Of a DNA stretch of 64,000 nucleotides, positions 1 through 11,800 are shown piece by piece. The position numbers and the translations under genes are program-made. The stretch is from positions 70,369,465 through 70,433,464 of the forward strand of contig NC_087064.1 in NCBI RefSeq assembly GCF_963678635.1, read 5' to 3'. Position 1 is the stretch's first letter, and the number at the start of each line of letters is the position of its first letter. Under the pieces are notes generated by a model, which worked only from the letters and a program-made list of their open reading frames with translations, was not told where the DNA came from and searched no databases. Source of the stretch: Symsagittifera roscoffensis. Lineage: Eukaryota > Xenacoelomorpha > Acoela > Convolutidae.

Positions 1-201
1 CAATACATAGAAAATTCTTTCTTTAAAAAGTCCGTCATAATCTGGAACCAACTAACAGATGATAAAGTCAACTTTAAAGACATAGTAACATACAGAAAAG
101 CAAAAATAAAATTCAAAAATTATTATTTATTATTATTTAAAGAAGACCCCTCTGTGGCAACTCATGGTAAAGTTTCATGGAAAAGCTTCAAGTTTATATA
201 A
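1..201 (+). mobile_element. LINE ORF2 C-terminal end (truncated by window edge)
   Basis: Frame 1 is open from base 1 to a TAA at 199-201 and encodes 66 residues. They include SFFKKSVIIWNQLTDD followed by a lysine-rich stretch. This is the usual last segment of ORF2 in CR1/Jockey-type non-LTR retrotransposons, where 'SFFPRTIxxWNxLP' precedes the stop. The upstream reverse transcriptase lies outside the window. The assignment rests on recognising this motif; a polypyrimidine or microsatellite tail was not resolved. Confidence 0.6.
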
Positions 202-1068
202 CATTTATTTATCAACCACCTTAAAGCTCTCAGGTGAAAAGTAATCATCGATAATTGTAATCGAGTTTGTTTTGTTTAATGTTATTGTAACTATGTGTAT
301 CTAATGATGTTATAATATTTTTATGAATTGATAGGAAAAAAAACAGAAAACATTTGACATACACTTGTGTATTGAAATTAATTTCGATGTGCAATTAAAG
401 TGTTTTTTTTTCTTAAGGGAAAGAGTTGATCCATATTCGATGGGAATGATGATTTTTATCTACTCATCAAAAACAATAGTAATATAATGAATAAGTAGTA
501 GCCCTGTTTTTAGTGAATTCGTGGTCTGGGATACTGAGACCCAGCCATGAGCTCACTATTTCTGCATGTAATTAAGTTAATTAGAGCGTTTTGATCGAAG
601 CCGGAAACAGTAACGTTTTTTGTCGACTTGATGTTTGAAAGACCACCAAAAGAACTGGCTTTGGCAGAGACGGTGAAAAGCATGTAGAGATGTGTTTAGA
701 CGCTGGCCGGTCGTTTTAGAGCCTAGCTTTATTTTCCGTCGATATGTACTTCCGGGCGAATGTTACAATGAAGTTAATTATCATTTGGCAATTAAAGTGT
801 TCAATTTTTTTATCATTATCACTTCCATATCTAGAAAATGCCAAGGATTTTGACTGGAATATGTGATGAAGGGATTCCTGACTGTAACCTCGGTTTTTCT
901 GGTTTTTATTATAAACACAAGACTAACAGCAACATCGAAACAACATTATCATACTTACAACATTATCATACTTGCTAAATTCTATAAGTGAGGTTTGATT
1001 TGCTGATCCGCAAGGTTCTAAAAGTGGCGTTTAATTTGCTGAGTCTGTGTGAAAGTTTTCTTTTTCAG
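202..1068. other. Non-coding: LINE 3' flank and PFDN6 upstream region
   Basis: No supported coding sequence. The stretch probably holds the LINE 3' UTR, the PFDN6 promoter and a 5'-UTR intron. A pyrimidine-rich tract ending TTTTTCAG at 1061-1068 looks like a splice acceptor four bases before the PFDN6 start codon, which implies an upstream non-coding exon that could not be located. Confidence 0.4.
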
Positions 1069-1072
1069 AAAT

Positions 1073-1222
1073 ATGCAGAGCTTACAAGAAAGAATCAAAA
1101 AAGAAAGCGAATTTTATTCGAAGAACCAAAAGGAGATGCAAAAGCTATTAGAAAACAGACAGAAGCTTGATGCACAAATTAGTGATAATAATCTTGTGAA
1201 ATCAGTGCTTGATGACTTAGAG
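1073..1222 (+). CDS. PFDN6: PFDN6 coding exon 1
   Basis: Fifty codons from ATG to the donor GAG|GTATTAAG. The exon encodes the N-terminal coiled-coil helix, ending VKSVLDDLE. An upstream in-frame ATG at 1049 would add MKVFFFRN across the apparent splice acceptor, so it is unlikely to be used. Confidence 0.88.
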
Positions 1223-2675
1223 GTATTAAGTTATTTTTATAGTTTTTACAGACGTGCACATTTTTTTTGGCAATTTTATTTATAAAAAGTTTCTATGATC
1301 TATAAGTTTGATCACTATTTACGAAGAGAGCAGTGTTGGTTTCGAGTCATTTCATTTCTAAATTGTTGCATATACTTGTTATTCTTTTTTACTCTTGCGA
1401 AGCAAAATGTATTAGTACGAACTTTCTTTTTTTCCCAACTTAAGTAGTAAATATTGGTGCCCCTTTTGGGGGGCACTTTTACAGCTTATTGATAGCATAA
1501 GCTTTGACATTCGATAGTAATAAGTTAACACAGTTGGTGCATTTTTAATTCATCAAATGAACCGGACAAATGGAAACTCGTGTTCAGAAATTTTAAACTA
1601 AATATCTCGCAATTTTTTCTCTTCAACTACGTATCACGAACGTACCCTAATTTCGGCAACGAACTTAACGAAGATACTTTGCAGAAAATCTACTGGCACT
1701 TCTTTATTAGACACTACTCCGAAAAAAAACAAATGCACATGGAGAATAATATGCAGATGAAACTGTAACATCACAAACAAGATAAAACTAAACTAATCAA
1801 CTTGAACCTGGGTTCGAACCCTTGAGAACTGTCTCTAAATCTTTTACTGCTATTACTACTACTAAATGAATTTATTTATACATAATTTGGCTTTATGCTT
1901 TCCACTTTTTTATATGCAAAATTGTGTCTTGTTGTATTTGGTGTTACTTTTCCTGCATCGAATTGGCAATTTTTTAGCATATGTAGCTGCGTTATTGGTG
2001 GCTAGTTTTTGGCGAAAGCATCCGCGGCTGAGTGGTAAGTGCGTGAGACTCAAATTGCTAGGTCGCAGATTCGATTCCGACACGTAGCCGAGGTTTTGCT
2101 TATTCGAGGCTTATTTCTACTTTTTCTTGTTTTACTTGATAGAGCTGCTTTTTGGTCGTGTTCTCGGAAGAGTTTGCGAAGCTCAGCTTCGCCTCTGTGT
2201 CAAAATTTATCATCCGATGAAATTACTTATTCTTTTCGATTTATTGTCAGCGTTCTGTTTTGAAAAATAAGCCTTTTCAATTTCCCCATTAAAGGTATTC
2301 TCAGTTTTAATTCTCTTTAGAGTTCCTTAAAGAGAGATTATTATGTTTTTCGGCAAACATTATGTAAGTTCAGTAAACGTTTGTCAAGCCGAAAAACTTC
2401 ATACGGTGCAAATATTGGAATCGTGTCAATGCTTTTAATTTTTTCAGCCTGAAAACAAGGTCTACAAAATGATCGGTCCAGTTTTAGTCTTGCAAGACCT
2501 AGAAGAATCGCAGTTGAACGTGAACAAACGTCTAGAATATATGAATAGTGAAATAGAGCGTCATGACCAGAGAATAAAGACAATACAAGAGGATCAGGAG
2601 AAACACAAGGAGAGGATAGTGCGTTTGCAAGAAGACATTCAGAAGGCACAGACAAAAGCAGCCTTGAAAAAATGA
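1073..2675 (+). CDS. PFDN6: Prefoldin subunit 6, two coding exons (1073-1222, 2448-2675)
   Basis: Prefoldin is a hetero-hexameric cytosolic chaperone that captures nascent actin and tubulin and delivers them to the CCT chaperonin; subunit 6 is one of its beta-type subunits. The model joins 150 nt and 228 nt in phase 0 (donor GAG|GTATTA, acceptor TTTTTTCAG|CCT), giving 125 aa. The human protein is about 129 aa. The N-terminal helix contains RQKLDAQISDNNLVKSVL, and the beta-hairpin begins KMIGPVLVLQ, a hallmark of this subunit. The C-terminal helix has RLEYMNSEIERHDQRI and ends in a lysine-rich tail (KAALKK). Both coiled-coil halves are intact, with no stop or frameshift. ATG 1073 was chosen because it sits just after a good acceptor and gives the family's normal N-terminus. 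The 1225-bp intron carries a tRNA-like repeat. Confidence 0.93.
2018..2090 (+). repeat. tRNA-like sequence (tRNA-derived SINE head or tRNA pseudogene)
   Basis: An A-box-like GGCTGAGTGGTAAGTGC and a B-box-like AGATTCGATTCC are separated by about 31 nt, the normal pol III spacing. A short D-arm can be drawn (CGC...GCG), but no full cloverleaf or acceptor stem. It lies inside the PFDN6 intron. Confidence 0.4.
2448..2675 (+). CDS. PFDN6: PFDN6 coding exon 2
   Basis: The exon starts after the acceptor TTTTTTCAG and opens in phase 0 with PENKVYKMIGPVLVLQ (beta-hairpin). It continues through the C-terminal coiled-coil helix to the TGA at 2673-2675. Confidence 0.93.
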   Translation, partial: PENKVYKMIGPVLVLQDLEESQLNVNKRLEYMNSEIERHDQRIKTIQEDQEKHKERIVRLQEDIQKAQTKAALKK

Positions 2676-2679
2676 AATT

Positions 2680-3720
2680 GGACTAACTAGTGATTGACTT
2701 GTAAATTGCATATACTCTTTGTCATAATAAGTTGAGCAGTCAATGAATTTTTACACGATTTTGTTTTACGCGATAAGCAACAGATAAGCAAAGCGAACAG
2801 CAGGCTTCAGGACATGAAAAAGAAGACAATATTGTTTTTTGAAATTTTTCGTGGAGTCAACGTGGAATTTGAATAATACCTAAAAAAAGTTACAAATTGA
2901 CTTTTTTATTTGAATCCATTTAAAGCAATAAGTTGGCATTTTTCTAGCGTGTAGTAAATATTAGAGTTTGAATAATTTTTTGCGATTTGATTTGGTTTCT
3001 AACATGCTGACTTTTAACATTACGTTCATTTTAAACTGATTTGCTCAAAAGGCAGACAATATGCGCTGTCAAATACGAAAAAGTAAATGGCGGAAAACAG
3101 AGTGAATGATTTTTAGTTTCGAATGTGGAATTAAGTTTTCAGAGTTCTCAGCGGAATAAAGAAAATAATTATTTTGCTGGCGTTTTTTTTCACAAAAAAA
3201 GGTTCAGAAAAGTACTAATTTTCAAAAAAGCACTCAGTTTTTTCAAAACAACTCTTTATTCAAAAAATAATCTCAAACCACAGATTTTTTTTACTTCCCT
3301 GAATTCGTTCACCCTTTTTCTATTGTGTTATGTCTGTTAAACATGTATCGTAGCTGATTTACGACAAAGGCTATAAAACATGATTGTAATAACTATGTAC
3401 ACGGCTTATGGGGTGGTAAAAATTTTCAAAGTTTAGCTTTCAGTCCACTTGTTATAGTAAAGTTTTGTATATGAAGTATTTTTTTAATTATCAGACCTGA
3501 TTTTTTTCGCCGATAGAAGTGTTTGCTATGGTTCATTTATGCGTGGCTCCAGGCGTTTTTGATTTCTTTCTTTTCATCAAATTTCACATTTAGAATGGCA
3601 AATACGTAATAACGAAAGCATTGAATTATATTTTCTAATGAATGTTGAAGTAAAAGCAGCGTCCATTCCATTATGAATCATATTTATGACCAGCAGCTAA
3701 GAAAATGCTTTTCAATGTAA
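2680..3720. other. No gene seen
   Basis: AT-rich sequence after PFDN6 with scattered poly-T runs. Short open frames here lack splice sites and family motifs. It probably contains the PFDN6 3' UTR. Confidence 0.4.
3155..3160 (+). promoter_or_regulatory. Possible PFDN6 polyadenylation signal
   Basis: This is a canonical AATAAA noticed downstream of the PFDN6 stop, about 480 nt away. In such AT-rich DNA the hexamer can occur by chance. Confidence 0.25.
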
Positions 3721-4245
3721 TTGTTCCGACTTTTGAAGAAAACGGAATATTTATGCTGGGTGTGGTTTTTTTTATTCAGTCAATTTTCGCCGATCGAAAT
3801 AATTTTCAACTAAAAATTTTTATACCCCATTGAAGATATCGACTTCTTGAGTTCGAATATAAAAAGATGTTTTAACTCCTATCTTTGTTTGTAAAGAGCT
3901 GAGGGTTTGCAAATTGGCCATGTTCTGGACTAAATTATGCGCGCTTTGCAGAGTTAATTGTTCCGACTTTGCTGAGAGCGTAACGCGAATAATTTACGCG
4001 TGGCGAATTATCCCGCACAACAAAATTGAACTGAAATCGTTACAAATTGAATTGAGGCTAGCTAATTGGTCGTATTAATTAAAATATCAGTACTCAAAAT
4101 TATCAGTATTAAGTACTCAAAATATCGCACTAGATATCGCACAAAATATCGCATATCAGTATTAAGTACTCAAAATATCGCACTAGATATGAATTAAGGG
4201 ACAGTCGGAACATTCAGGGCTTTGCCCTGATATACGAGGAGTCTG
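3721..4245 (-). repeat. Hairpin-family repeat copy (inverted)
   Basis: It begins TTGTTCCGAC and, near 4208, has AGTCGGAAC followed by TTCAGGGC-TTT-GCCCTGA. That mirrors the copies at 34.4, 36.2 and 39.2 kb, where a GTTCCGACT terminus follows a TCAGGGC-GAA-GCCCTGA hairpin. Here the loop is TTT instead of the usual TTC (seen on this strand). The interior resembles the 32.4-kb copy (TTATGCTGGGTGTGGTT, CAGTCAATTTTCG). Confidence 0.6.
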
Positions 4246-4659
4246 ATTTTTTTTCAGTGTTTTTCATTTTCGTTTTGATCGAGGTAGTCAAAATTGGGAG
4301 TCAAAACTCAATCTACGCATTGTGAATTAGAACAACAATTGCCTATTGGCTTGCAGTTAACACATATAGTTTTGATTACAATTACTTTGATTTTGTAAAA
4401 TTTGGAGCCAGTTAGCTTCTCAGAAGACCTGAAAACGGGCGCACGTAAAATAGCAAGAATAGCACGATGCTTTGTATGAAAAAAAAAGTTTCCGATCACA
4501 ATTATATTTACACCGAAGACTTTAGTCAAGGTGTTATGGTATCGTGTAACGGGTTTTTTTTTTAATGTTGTCTGTTGTCAAGTGTCGACAAATAACGTCC
4601 ACAGTTATCAATTATCATGTGGGCTGGACTATATCGCGCTATGTCACGTGATTGCGTAT

Positions 4660-4973
4660 GTTTGTTTCTTTATTTGTTCATCTTTATTTATTTAATTATC
4701 TGTTCTTCTATTTATTTAATTATGTTTAGTTTGCTTATATTTATTTATAATTTATGTATGTACATATTTATTTTTGTTTATTTTTATCACGTGTTTTGTT
4801 TATTTATTTAATTATTCTTTCTTTCATTTAGTTTTGCTTTTATTATTTCTGCGTGTGTATTTATTTAATTTATTTATTTTCATTTATTTATATTATGGGT
4901 CTGTTTGTTTGGTTATTTGTTCATATATATTTTTTCATGTCTATTTAATTATTTGTACATTTCACTTTTGCTT

Positions 4974-5004
<31 letters not shown>

Positions 5005-5700
5005 TGTATTTATTTATGTATTTATTTATTTATTTATGTATTGATTTATTTTTTTATTGCTTATTTATTTATCAGGTGTGTTTTGTTTATTTGTTGATAT
5101 TTATTTCTATATTTATTTAATTATTCTTTCTTTCATTTAGTTTTGCTTTTATTATTTATGTATGTGTATTTATTTCATTTATTTATTTTCATTTATTCAT
5201 ATTATGGGTCTGTTTGTTTGGTTATTTGTTCATATATATTTTTTCATGTCTATTTAATTATTTGTACATTTCACTTTTGCTTTTATTTATTTATATATTT
5301 ATTTATTTATGTATTCATTTATGTATTTATTTATTTATTTATGTATTGATTTATTTTTTTATTGCTTATTTATTTATCAGGTGTGTTTTGTTTATTTGTT
5401 GATATTTATTTCTATATTTATTTAATTATTCTTTCTTTCATTTAGTTTTGCTTTTATTATTTATGTATGTGTATTTATTTAATTAATTTACTTTCATTTA
5501 TTTATATTATGGGTCTGTTTGTTTGGTTATTTGTTCATGAGATATATATTTTTTCATGTTAATTTAATTATTTGTACATTTCAGTTTTGCGTTTATTTAT
5601 TTATTTATTTACTTATTTATGTATGTATTTATTTATTTATGTATTGATTTATTTTTTTATTGTTTATTTATTTATCAGGTGTGTTTTGTTTATTGGTTTT
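4660..5700. repeat. TTTA-rich satellite, period about 305 bp
   Basis: At least three head-to-tail copies are anchored by TTTATTTAATTATTCTTTC at 4803, 5112 and 5417. Each contains (TTTA)n microsatellite blocks, TTATGGGTCTGTTTGTTTGG and TTATTTATCAGGTGTGTTTTG. Open frames rich in Phe, Ile, Leu and Tyr are a by-product of the TTTA repeat. Confidence 0.85.
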
Positions 5701-5759
5701 TGCTTCAGTTTCTATGCCTTCGGTGTATTGCGCGTAGCGCCTGCCGCCTATGTTTGAAA

Positions 5760-6600
5760 ATAATTTTGATCAGTTGAAAAACAATACCTAAATGAGTTTT
5801 TAAATTTTATAGTTTAAATCGTGCATGGAGAAGTGCGAGTATTACCGCCGACAATTTAGTTCCTAACAGTTTTACTTGGTTAAATTTGTTAATTAGGTTT
5901 TGACTTAGCTTTTTTTTTTTTTATTTTGACCACGGAAACTTCGGATAAACTTAATCTTCGTGTGCTTTACTTTTTTACACATGCAGGTGCCACAAATGAT
6001 CATTAGAATGGTTGGAGTCATATGCGTTATGTATTAAAATTTCTTTATTCTTTCAAAAGTAAGTGTGTTTTAATCGTGAACTAGACTTTTTCCTCTTAAG
6101 CAATTTTTTTTACACAATTGTTAGAAATTATTGTGTGTTTATTTTCGAAGCTTAGCAACTTCCAGTTCAAGGCACCTTCCCACGTAGTCTGGAGGTCACG
6201 CAGTTGCTTTTCTTCTCTATGGTCTTGGACTCGAGTCCCTGCTGTACCTTGTTTTTTTAGTGTGTGAAATTGATTTTTTCCGGGAAAAATTGAATAGTCT
6301 GACTGTTGTTTGTCGACATATTTATTTTTTCGGCTTAGTTGCCGCACCATCAATTCTTTTTTCGCGCTGTGAGCAGTTCTTATCGTAATTTCAAGTGTTG
6401 TTAAGTTGCTACCCATGAATTATGTATTTTTCGGTTTTCTTTTTTCTGTGCTTGGAAATTTTAATCGGCTACGTTTTGTCGGTTCAGTGAAACTATGTTG
6501 CATCGGCTTAGCGGCAAAAAAAAACAATTATTTATCGCTTGAATGAATCACGTCGGTTGAAGTAGTCTAATGACAAGTTTTTTTTTGCGGTAAATTTTGA
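5760..6600. other. No gene seen
   Basis: AT-rich sequence. Around 6140-6260 there is a B-box-like GGACTCGAGTCCC with no convincing tRNA fold. Nothing else is recognised. Confidence 0.35.
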
Positions 6601-7390
6601 ATTATTAGACTTTAGTTCGTATGCTCAAGTTTTTTATTGGTTTAGTTGCAAGTGTACTTGATTGTACTTGCAAGTGCAAGTGCTGTTTAATGTAGTTTCA
6701 GGGTTTCTTGAAAAATATTTTCTTTAAAATCTTTTTTTTTCGGCTCAACTTGTGTATGCTGAAAGATTGTCGACTTAATTGTCTTATCACGGTTTTTTCT
6801 TGCTTTGAGAGCAATTTTTATTGAAGTTACAAGTGCAAGTATTGTTTAACGTAGTTTCAAGTGTGAATTGAAAAATTTTTAGGTTTTTTCATGAAATCCT
6901 TTTGTGTCGTCTCAAATTGTGTGTGCTAAAATATTTTGTCTTCAATGTCTTAATCACGGACTTTCTTCTTCTGCATGTAGTTTTTTTTATTGAATTTACA
7001 AGTGGAAGTGTTGTTCAATGTAGTTTCAAGGGAACTTGAAAATTTGTCAAGTTTTCATAAAAACTTTTTTTTGGCCTTACTTTTTTCTGCTCATAGATTG
7101 TAGGCTTAGTTGACTTATCACGGACTTTTTTTGTTCTGTATGCAATTTTCATTGAACTTACAAGTGGAAGTGTTGTTCAATGTAGTTTCAAAGGGACTTG
7201 AAAATTTCTCGAGTTTTTCGTAAAACCTTTTTTTTTGGCTTAACTTTTTTCTGCTCATAGATTGTCGGCTTAGTTGACTTATCACGTACTCTTCTTGTTC
7301 TGTAGGCAACTTGCATTGAATGTTGAATTGCAATTCGTGTTTAATGTAGTTTCAGGGGGTACTTTAAATTTATTTCATGAAATCTTTTTT
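6600..7390. repeat. Degenerate tandem array, period about 160-169 bp
   Basis: Five anchor points carry GTT(T/C)AA(T/C)GTAGTTTCA, at 6685, 6844, 7013, 7175 and 7339. Each unit also has a TCGGCTTAG-like segment, TTATCACG and ACAAGTGGAAGTG. Spacing varies from 159 to 169 bp, and the copies have diverged by substitutions and small indels. Confidence 0.75.
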
Positions 7391-7739
7391 AATTACAAAA
7401 AAGCTCTGCTTCGCCTGTGTAAACTTTAATTTAGATTTTTGTCCGCAACTGGGTGCTCTGATCAAATTGGTTCCACAACATCTTGACGATGATGTCATCT
7501 CTATTCCTTTTTAGGCTGTGCTCAGTTTCTTAAATGGCTCTCGTCTGCTCGAAGAATGAATTAAACAGAAATGGCCTTTTATTGGCTAATGATGCCCTAA
7601 AGCTGAGTGTGTATTGATAGTGCTAGATATTCTTAGGGTCAGTTACCAAAGCAAAAAGTTAGCGAACAGAGAGTTGGAAAGATGAAATAGAACAAGGAAA
7701 CCGAAAAATATTTGAATATATCCCAACTTTCCAATTTCG

Positions 7740-7990
7740 AAAAATAAATATATCAAGTGGAATATCTTTGATTTTCGAATACTGTTTATCATCTGCACTT
7801 TTTGGTGAAAACTGGATCAAAAGCTATTTTTTTTATTCCGCTGGAAATTCAGAAAATTTAACTAGAAGCCACTCATGTTTTTCACAGCCTTTACACTTTC
7901 GCCGTTCAATAGTGGGGGTTATCAAAGGAAAAGAAATGAACCTCAAGAGAAATCATAAATCAAACTGCGAAACATCAAATTTGTGAATGT
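7740..7990 (+). repeat. Dispersed repeat family B copy
   Basis: Contains TTCCGCTGGAAATTC and CTTTACACTTTCGCCGTTC followed by a GTGGGGGTTATC-like segment. The same order of blocks recurs near 24.9, 28.2, 34.0, 50.6 and 63.5 kb. No coding capacity. Confidence 0.55.
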
Positions 7991-8640
7991 TAATTCTTAG
8001 CAATTTTTTCTGAAGAAAAAAATATCAGTACCTATAGGAAAAAAATCACTTCGTTCTTTCACGCTTAGTAACAATGAAATGGATGCTTCTTAAAAGAAAA
8101 TCATTTTGACTTCAAAGGGCAAAGCAAGTCAGCTCGTATAGGTCTTTAAATAATATGTGCTCTATTTTCAGTGCAAAACAAGGAATCAAATTAGTTAATT
8201 TTGGATTGGTTATTCTATCATTTATTATCTTTTAAAATTTACAGTTTTGAATAAGTCGATAATGGTTAATCAAGGCGGCAAATATTTTATCAGTTTTTCC
8301 TTCGAATCTTAATTTTTTTTCGGTTTTGAATCTATTTAACATTTCCTCGTCCCATTAATAGTAAGTAGGTATCAGTTTCAAACGCTTTCGATGTGCAATC
8401 ATTTAGATAGTTGGTGACTTGTCCGACATTTTTTGATAGCTGTGATGAGGGGATTGCTAAATAGATTCTTAGTGATTAAATATTAAGATCAGTAAATTGT
8501 GTAAAATGTATTATGATTAGTCCACCCAAAATCAAATATTGAAATCTTTCTATGCGCAATGGCTGATGAATTCTGTCCATCAAAAAACCTTTGCTTATCA
8601 TTTTGCAAAAAATTTGGGTGAACTTTTAAAAATATCTCCA
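7991..8640. other. No gene seen; probable 3' flank of the protease gene
   Basis: AT-rich sequence just downstream (in minus-strand sense) of the protease stop. A TTTATT near 8222 would read AATAAA on the minus strand and is a possible polyadenylation signal. Confidence 0.3.
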
Positions 8641-8648
8641 TTCAATTT

Positions 8649-8842
8649 CTAAAACAGACAATAGTTAATCGTCATCAAAATAGAACAACAAAATGCAACT
8701 ATCATTGGCTGTGGACAAAATGGCACGGAAGCGGAGGTCGTTTTCTCTCCGTCCTTGGACCCGTTGGGCTCGTCTTTAGCGTTGTTGTTTGGTTTTGTAG
8801 TTGTGGTAGAAGAAGTTGTTGTCGTTGTTGCAGATGTGGTTG
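8649..8842 (-). CDS. Protease exon g: Thr/Ser-rich stalk and hydrophobic tail
   Basis: The acceptor ATTTCAG|CAACC joins in phase 1 to give ATTSATTTTTSSTTTT (mucin-like). A hydrophilic Lys/Asp/Asn spacer follows, then PFCPQPMIVAFCCSIL and TINYCLF before a TAG at 8649-8651. A hydrophobic stretch ending at the stop with a small-residue spacer is the usual form of a GPI-attachment signal. A single-pass anchor is the alternative. Confidence 0.72.
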
Positions 8843-11800
8843 CTGAAATAAAACTAGACTTAATTGGCTAAGACCACACGAAAGATAAAATCGAATTTCT
8901 TCGCATTTAATTTTTTTCTTGAAGAAAGAATTTGTCTGGAAATCTTTGCATGAAAGTGAAAATCTTTGAATGAAACTTATTATCGTAAAAAACAGCAGAA
9001 TAATTTTCCCAATCAAATAATTTGATCAGTTCGTGGAAATAATGCTTCTTTCATCTGCAGGTTTTCAAATACAAAACATATGCTCAAGGAGAGCATGTGA
9101 CGTTAATCCGCCACTAGCATTTATGATTTTGAGAGAAAAAATTGAATTCGTCAATTTCCGACATGTTATCTAACGTTAACTCCATCCTTACCCGAAGTGA
9201 TAGGGGCGGATGATAGTTTGAGTTGGTCCTTAAAAGGACTAATGCGCACGAAAATCGTCAGTCCGGCTGAGTTTGGGTCATCGCAGGGAGTGGCCATACT
9301 AGCGACACCCATTGCACACAAAGGATCTCCTCCTTTCGTTACTCGGAATACACCACTGCCCGAATCACCTGAAAAAACGACCGAAGTCAGTTGACCACTC
9401 AGCGGCGATGTTTTGAAATGGCCAGGGGACTAATCCTCCTAAATCTACTCTTGCTATTGATACAAAATGTTTTTCTCAGAAAACTATTGGAGAAAAATTT
9501 ATTTTTGTACCACATTTGATATATTTTTTGTGGAAAACGCCAAAATCAACAGGAAGGCGCCATCACAATTTTCAATTCTAAAGTGCTTAGTTTGATTCCA
9601 TTGAGCTTTAATTGATCATTAATTTGATTATTATTTGAATTCAGCCATAGTTTGAGCATTATTGAGCGTTTCATGCCTCTAATGAGCCTGGTTGATGTAG
9701 ACAAGTACTACCATTGTAGAACTAAATTCTAGGCTTACGCTAGTACTCCGCAGACCCATCCTCGCAATTAAGTCGGAGTTCCGCTCTCTCTTTTGAGTTC
9801 CCGCGGTTGGGTCCTACCTGGTAGAAGATGTAAATCGCATCCGCTTCTCTACACATTCCTCGCAACTTATCCAAATGTGTCGGCAGTGTTCTCGCAAGAA
9901 CTCCGCGTGATACTTAGAGCGAGCAGTTCGCTCTAATCTCGGCAAACCCCCTTGGTGCTCTAGTTTACTACAATGCAGGTCAAGAAGGATAGGGGCAATG
10001 TTGCGGTCATTAAGTACTATCCTCTCATCCCGGTACAAACTTTGGAGTTTAAAAGAATACAGGGATGCTTTACGCCGGAACGCTTTCCGCTGCGCGTTAG
10101 TCAAGCTTGGGGGAAGATTGACCCGGCCCTCTGACTTTGCCTCATGATAGTGTAAAATTGCCTTGTATGTATCGTAGTTCGTACTATAGAGTGAGTTGTA
10201 GTCAACGTGGAGGCTAATGATTTGTTCTTATCTTAATATTGACCAGTCAATATAGCATGCAGAAAAGTAAGCAACTGGTCGAGCTCGAAATAGTTGAGCT
10301 CGAAACTATTAGTCTAGTATTCATACACAAAAATTGTACGATAAGCATTTTTTTATCGAAATTTTAAACCATTTTTTTAGTGACCAGAAAGCTACAAAAG
10401 AGGCAAATAGACTAAAAATGTTCATTAAAAATTTTTAAAACACTTTTTAAATTTTGTGTGAATTTTGTATGATAAGCATTTTCTACTGGACATATATGAA
10501 ACTGTATGATCAGCATTTTTCTTCTATGGACGTCAACCCGGGTCATCGTTAGCAGAATCTTGAGAGTACGATATCGAATACTCCTTGAGAAACTCAAATC
10601 ACTAATATTACGGAGGTGCGTTTGAAAACGTGATTTAATCAAAAAGTAAATTCCAATGAGTAGTAACTTAATCTCACAAAGTTATATCTAAGAGTGACGA
10701 TAGAGGTCAACCAAGGGTGACAGACAATACCAAGGTCAGCACCTGATAATAGACTAATTAGCACCACATTTGACAACTGATTGACGGATAGAACTTAAAC
10801 TCTCATGAACTGAATTAGCACTGTACGACACTCCTCCTTCAATAATGAAAACTTTAAATGATGGAAAAATACTGTATGCTGTTGGTTGTAAAGTTAATGA
10901 AAAATGACGAATTTACTGACTGATGACTTTTAAAGGTTAATGAACTAGTTTAATTTAACATCGGTTTTAGCAACTTAAAGGATCACCCATTGCGGTGATA
11001 AAACAATTTGAGTTTTTGGCCAATGCTGGTCAACCCTCTCCCTGGGCTCAAGATAAGTTTTTTTTTTCGATTATTTTCCCTCCGCTCGATCATGTTTCGT
11101 TGTAATGCAATCAATCATTACGCCTCCCATTTTAGTGACGGCTGTTCTTTTTCATCCGCTTTCCTCGACGCCGTGTCCTCCTGACTATCCTCTTGGCTGC
11201 TCTAGGAAACCAGTCTGGCTTTCCGTGTTGCCCTCTTCTTCTTATCCGCGGGTGCTGACATTTTCTGGTCCCGTGGAATTGGCATATCCGTTTCGCCGCC
11301 TAGTGCGGGGATCGTGTCCTCATCGCTTCCCGTGTCTGGTACTGTAATATTTTTTGTCGCTCGATTTGGATCTCGATTCTCGTTGCGCCTGTTCGCCTGT
11401 TGCAGTTGGTTCTGTTGGAGTGTTTTGGGGCTGTGACGGTCTCGCTTGAGTATCCACTGTTGTGGGTCTCTTTACCGATATGATGGGTAAGAAGTCGCTT
11501 TCCTCCGACTCCGACCCGCTGTTTTCAAACCATCGTCCGATTTGTCTCCGTTGCTGTTGTTTCTGGCGTTGATTTTCCCCTTGGCTTGCTCCTTCACTTC
11601 TTTCGGGGTCGGTGGTGCTTCGTACGATATGGAACTCTTTGGCTTTTTCTTCATTGCCACACCCAGTTTCCTAAGCACAACCCCGTTGTTTAGCGGTAAC
11701 GTATGCGCACTCTGGGATTTTTTTTAGAATGGATTTGTCTATACCTTTTCAAGTTTTTGCTTCCAGTTTGCTGGTATAAAGTTTCAGAGGGTCCTGGTTG

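Noticed and set aside
4617..5757. Several overlapping Phe/Ile/Leu/Tyr-rich open frames
   Set aside because: They are translations of the TTTA satellite; no codon bias, no start context, repeated by the tandem array.
9820..10104. End of the H2C2 frame as the protease Cys-rich exon
   Set aside because: The frame that would match phase 1 contains a stop, and exon 24306-24444 gives CSGDSGSG in phase with clear splice sites.
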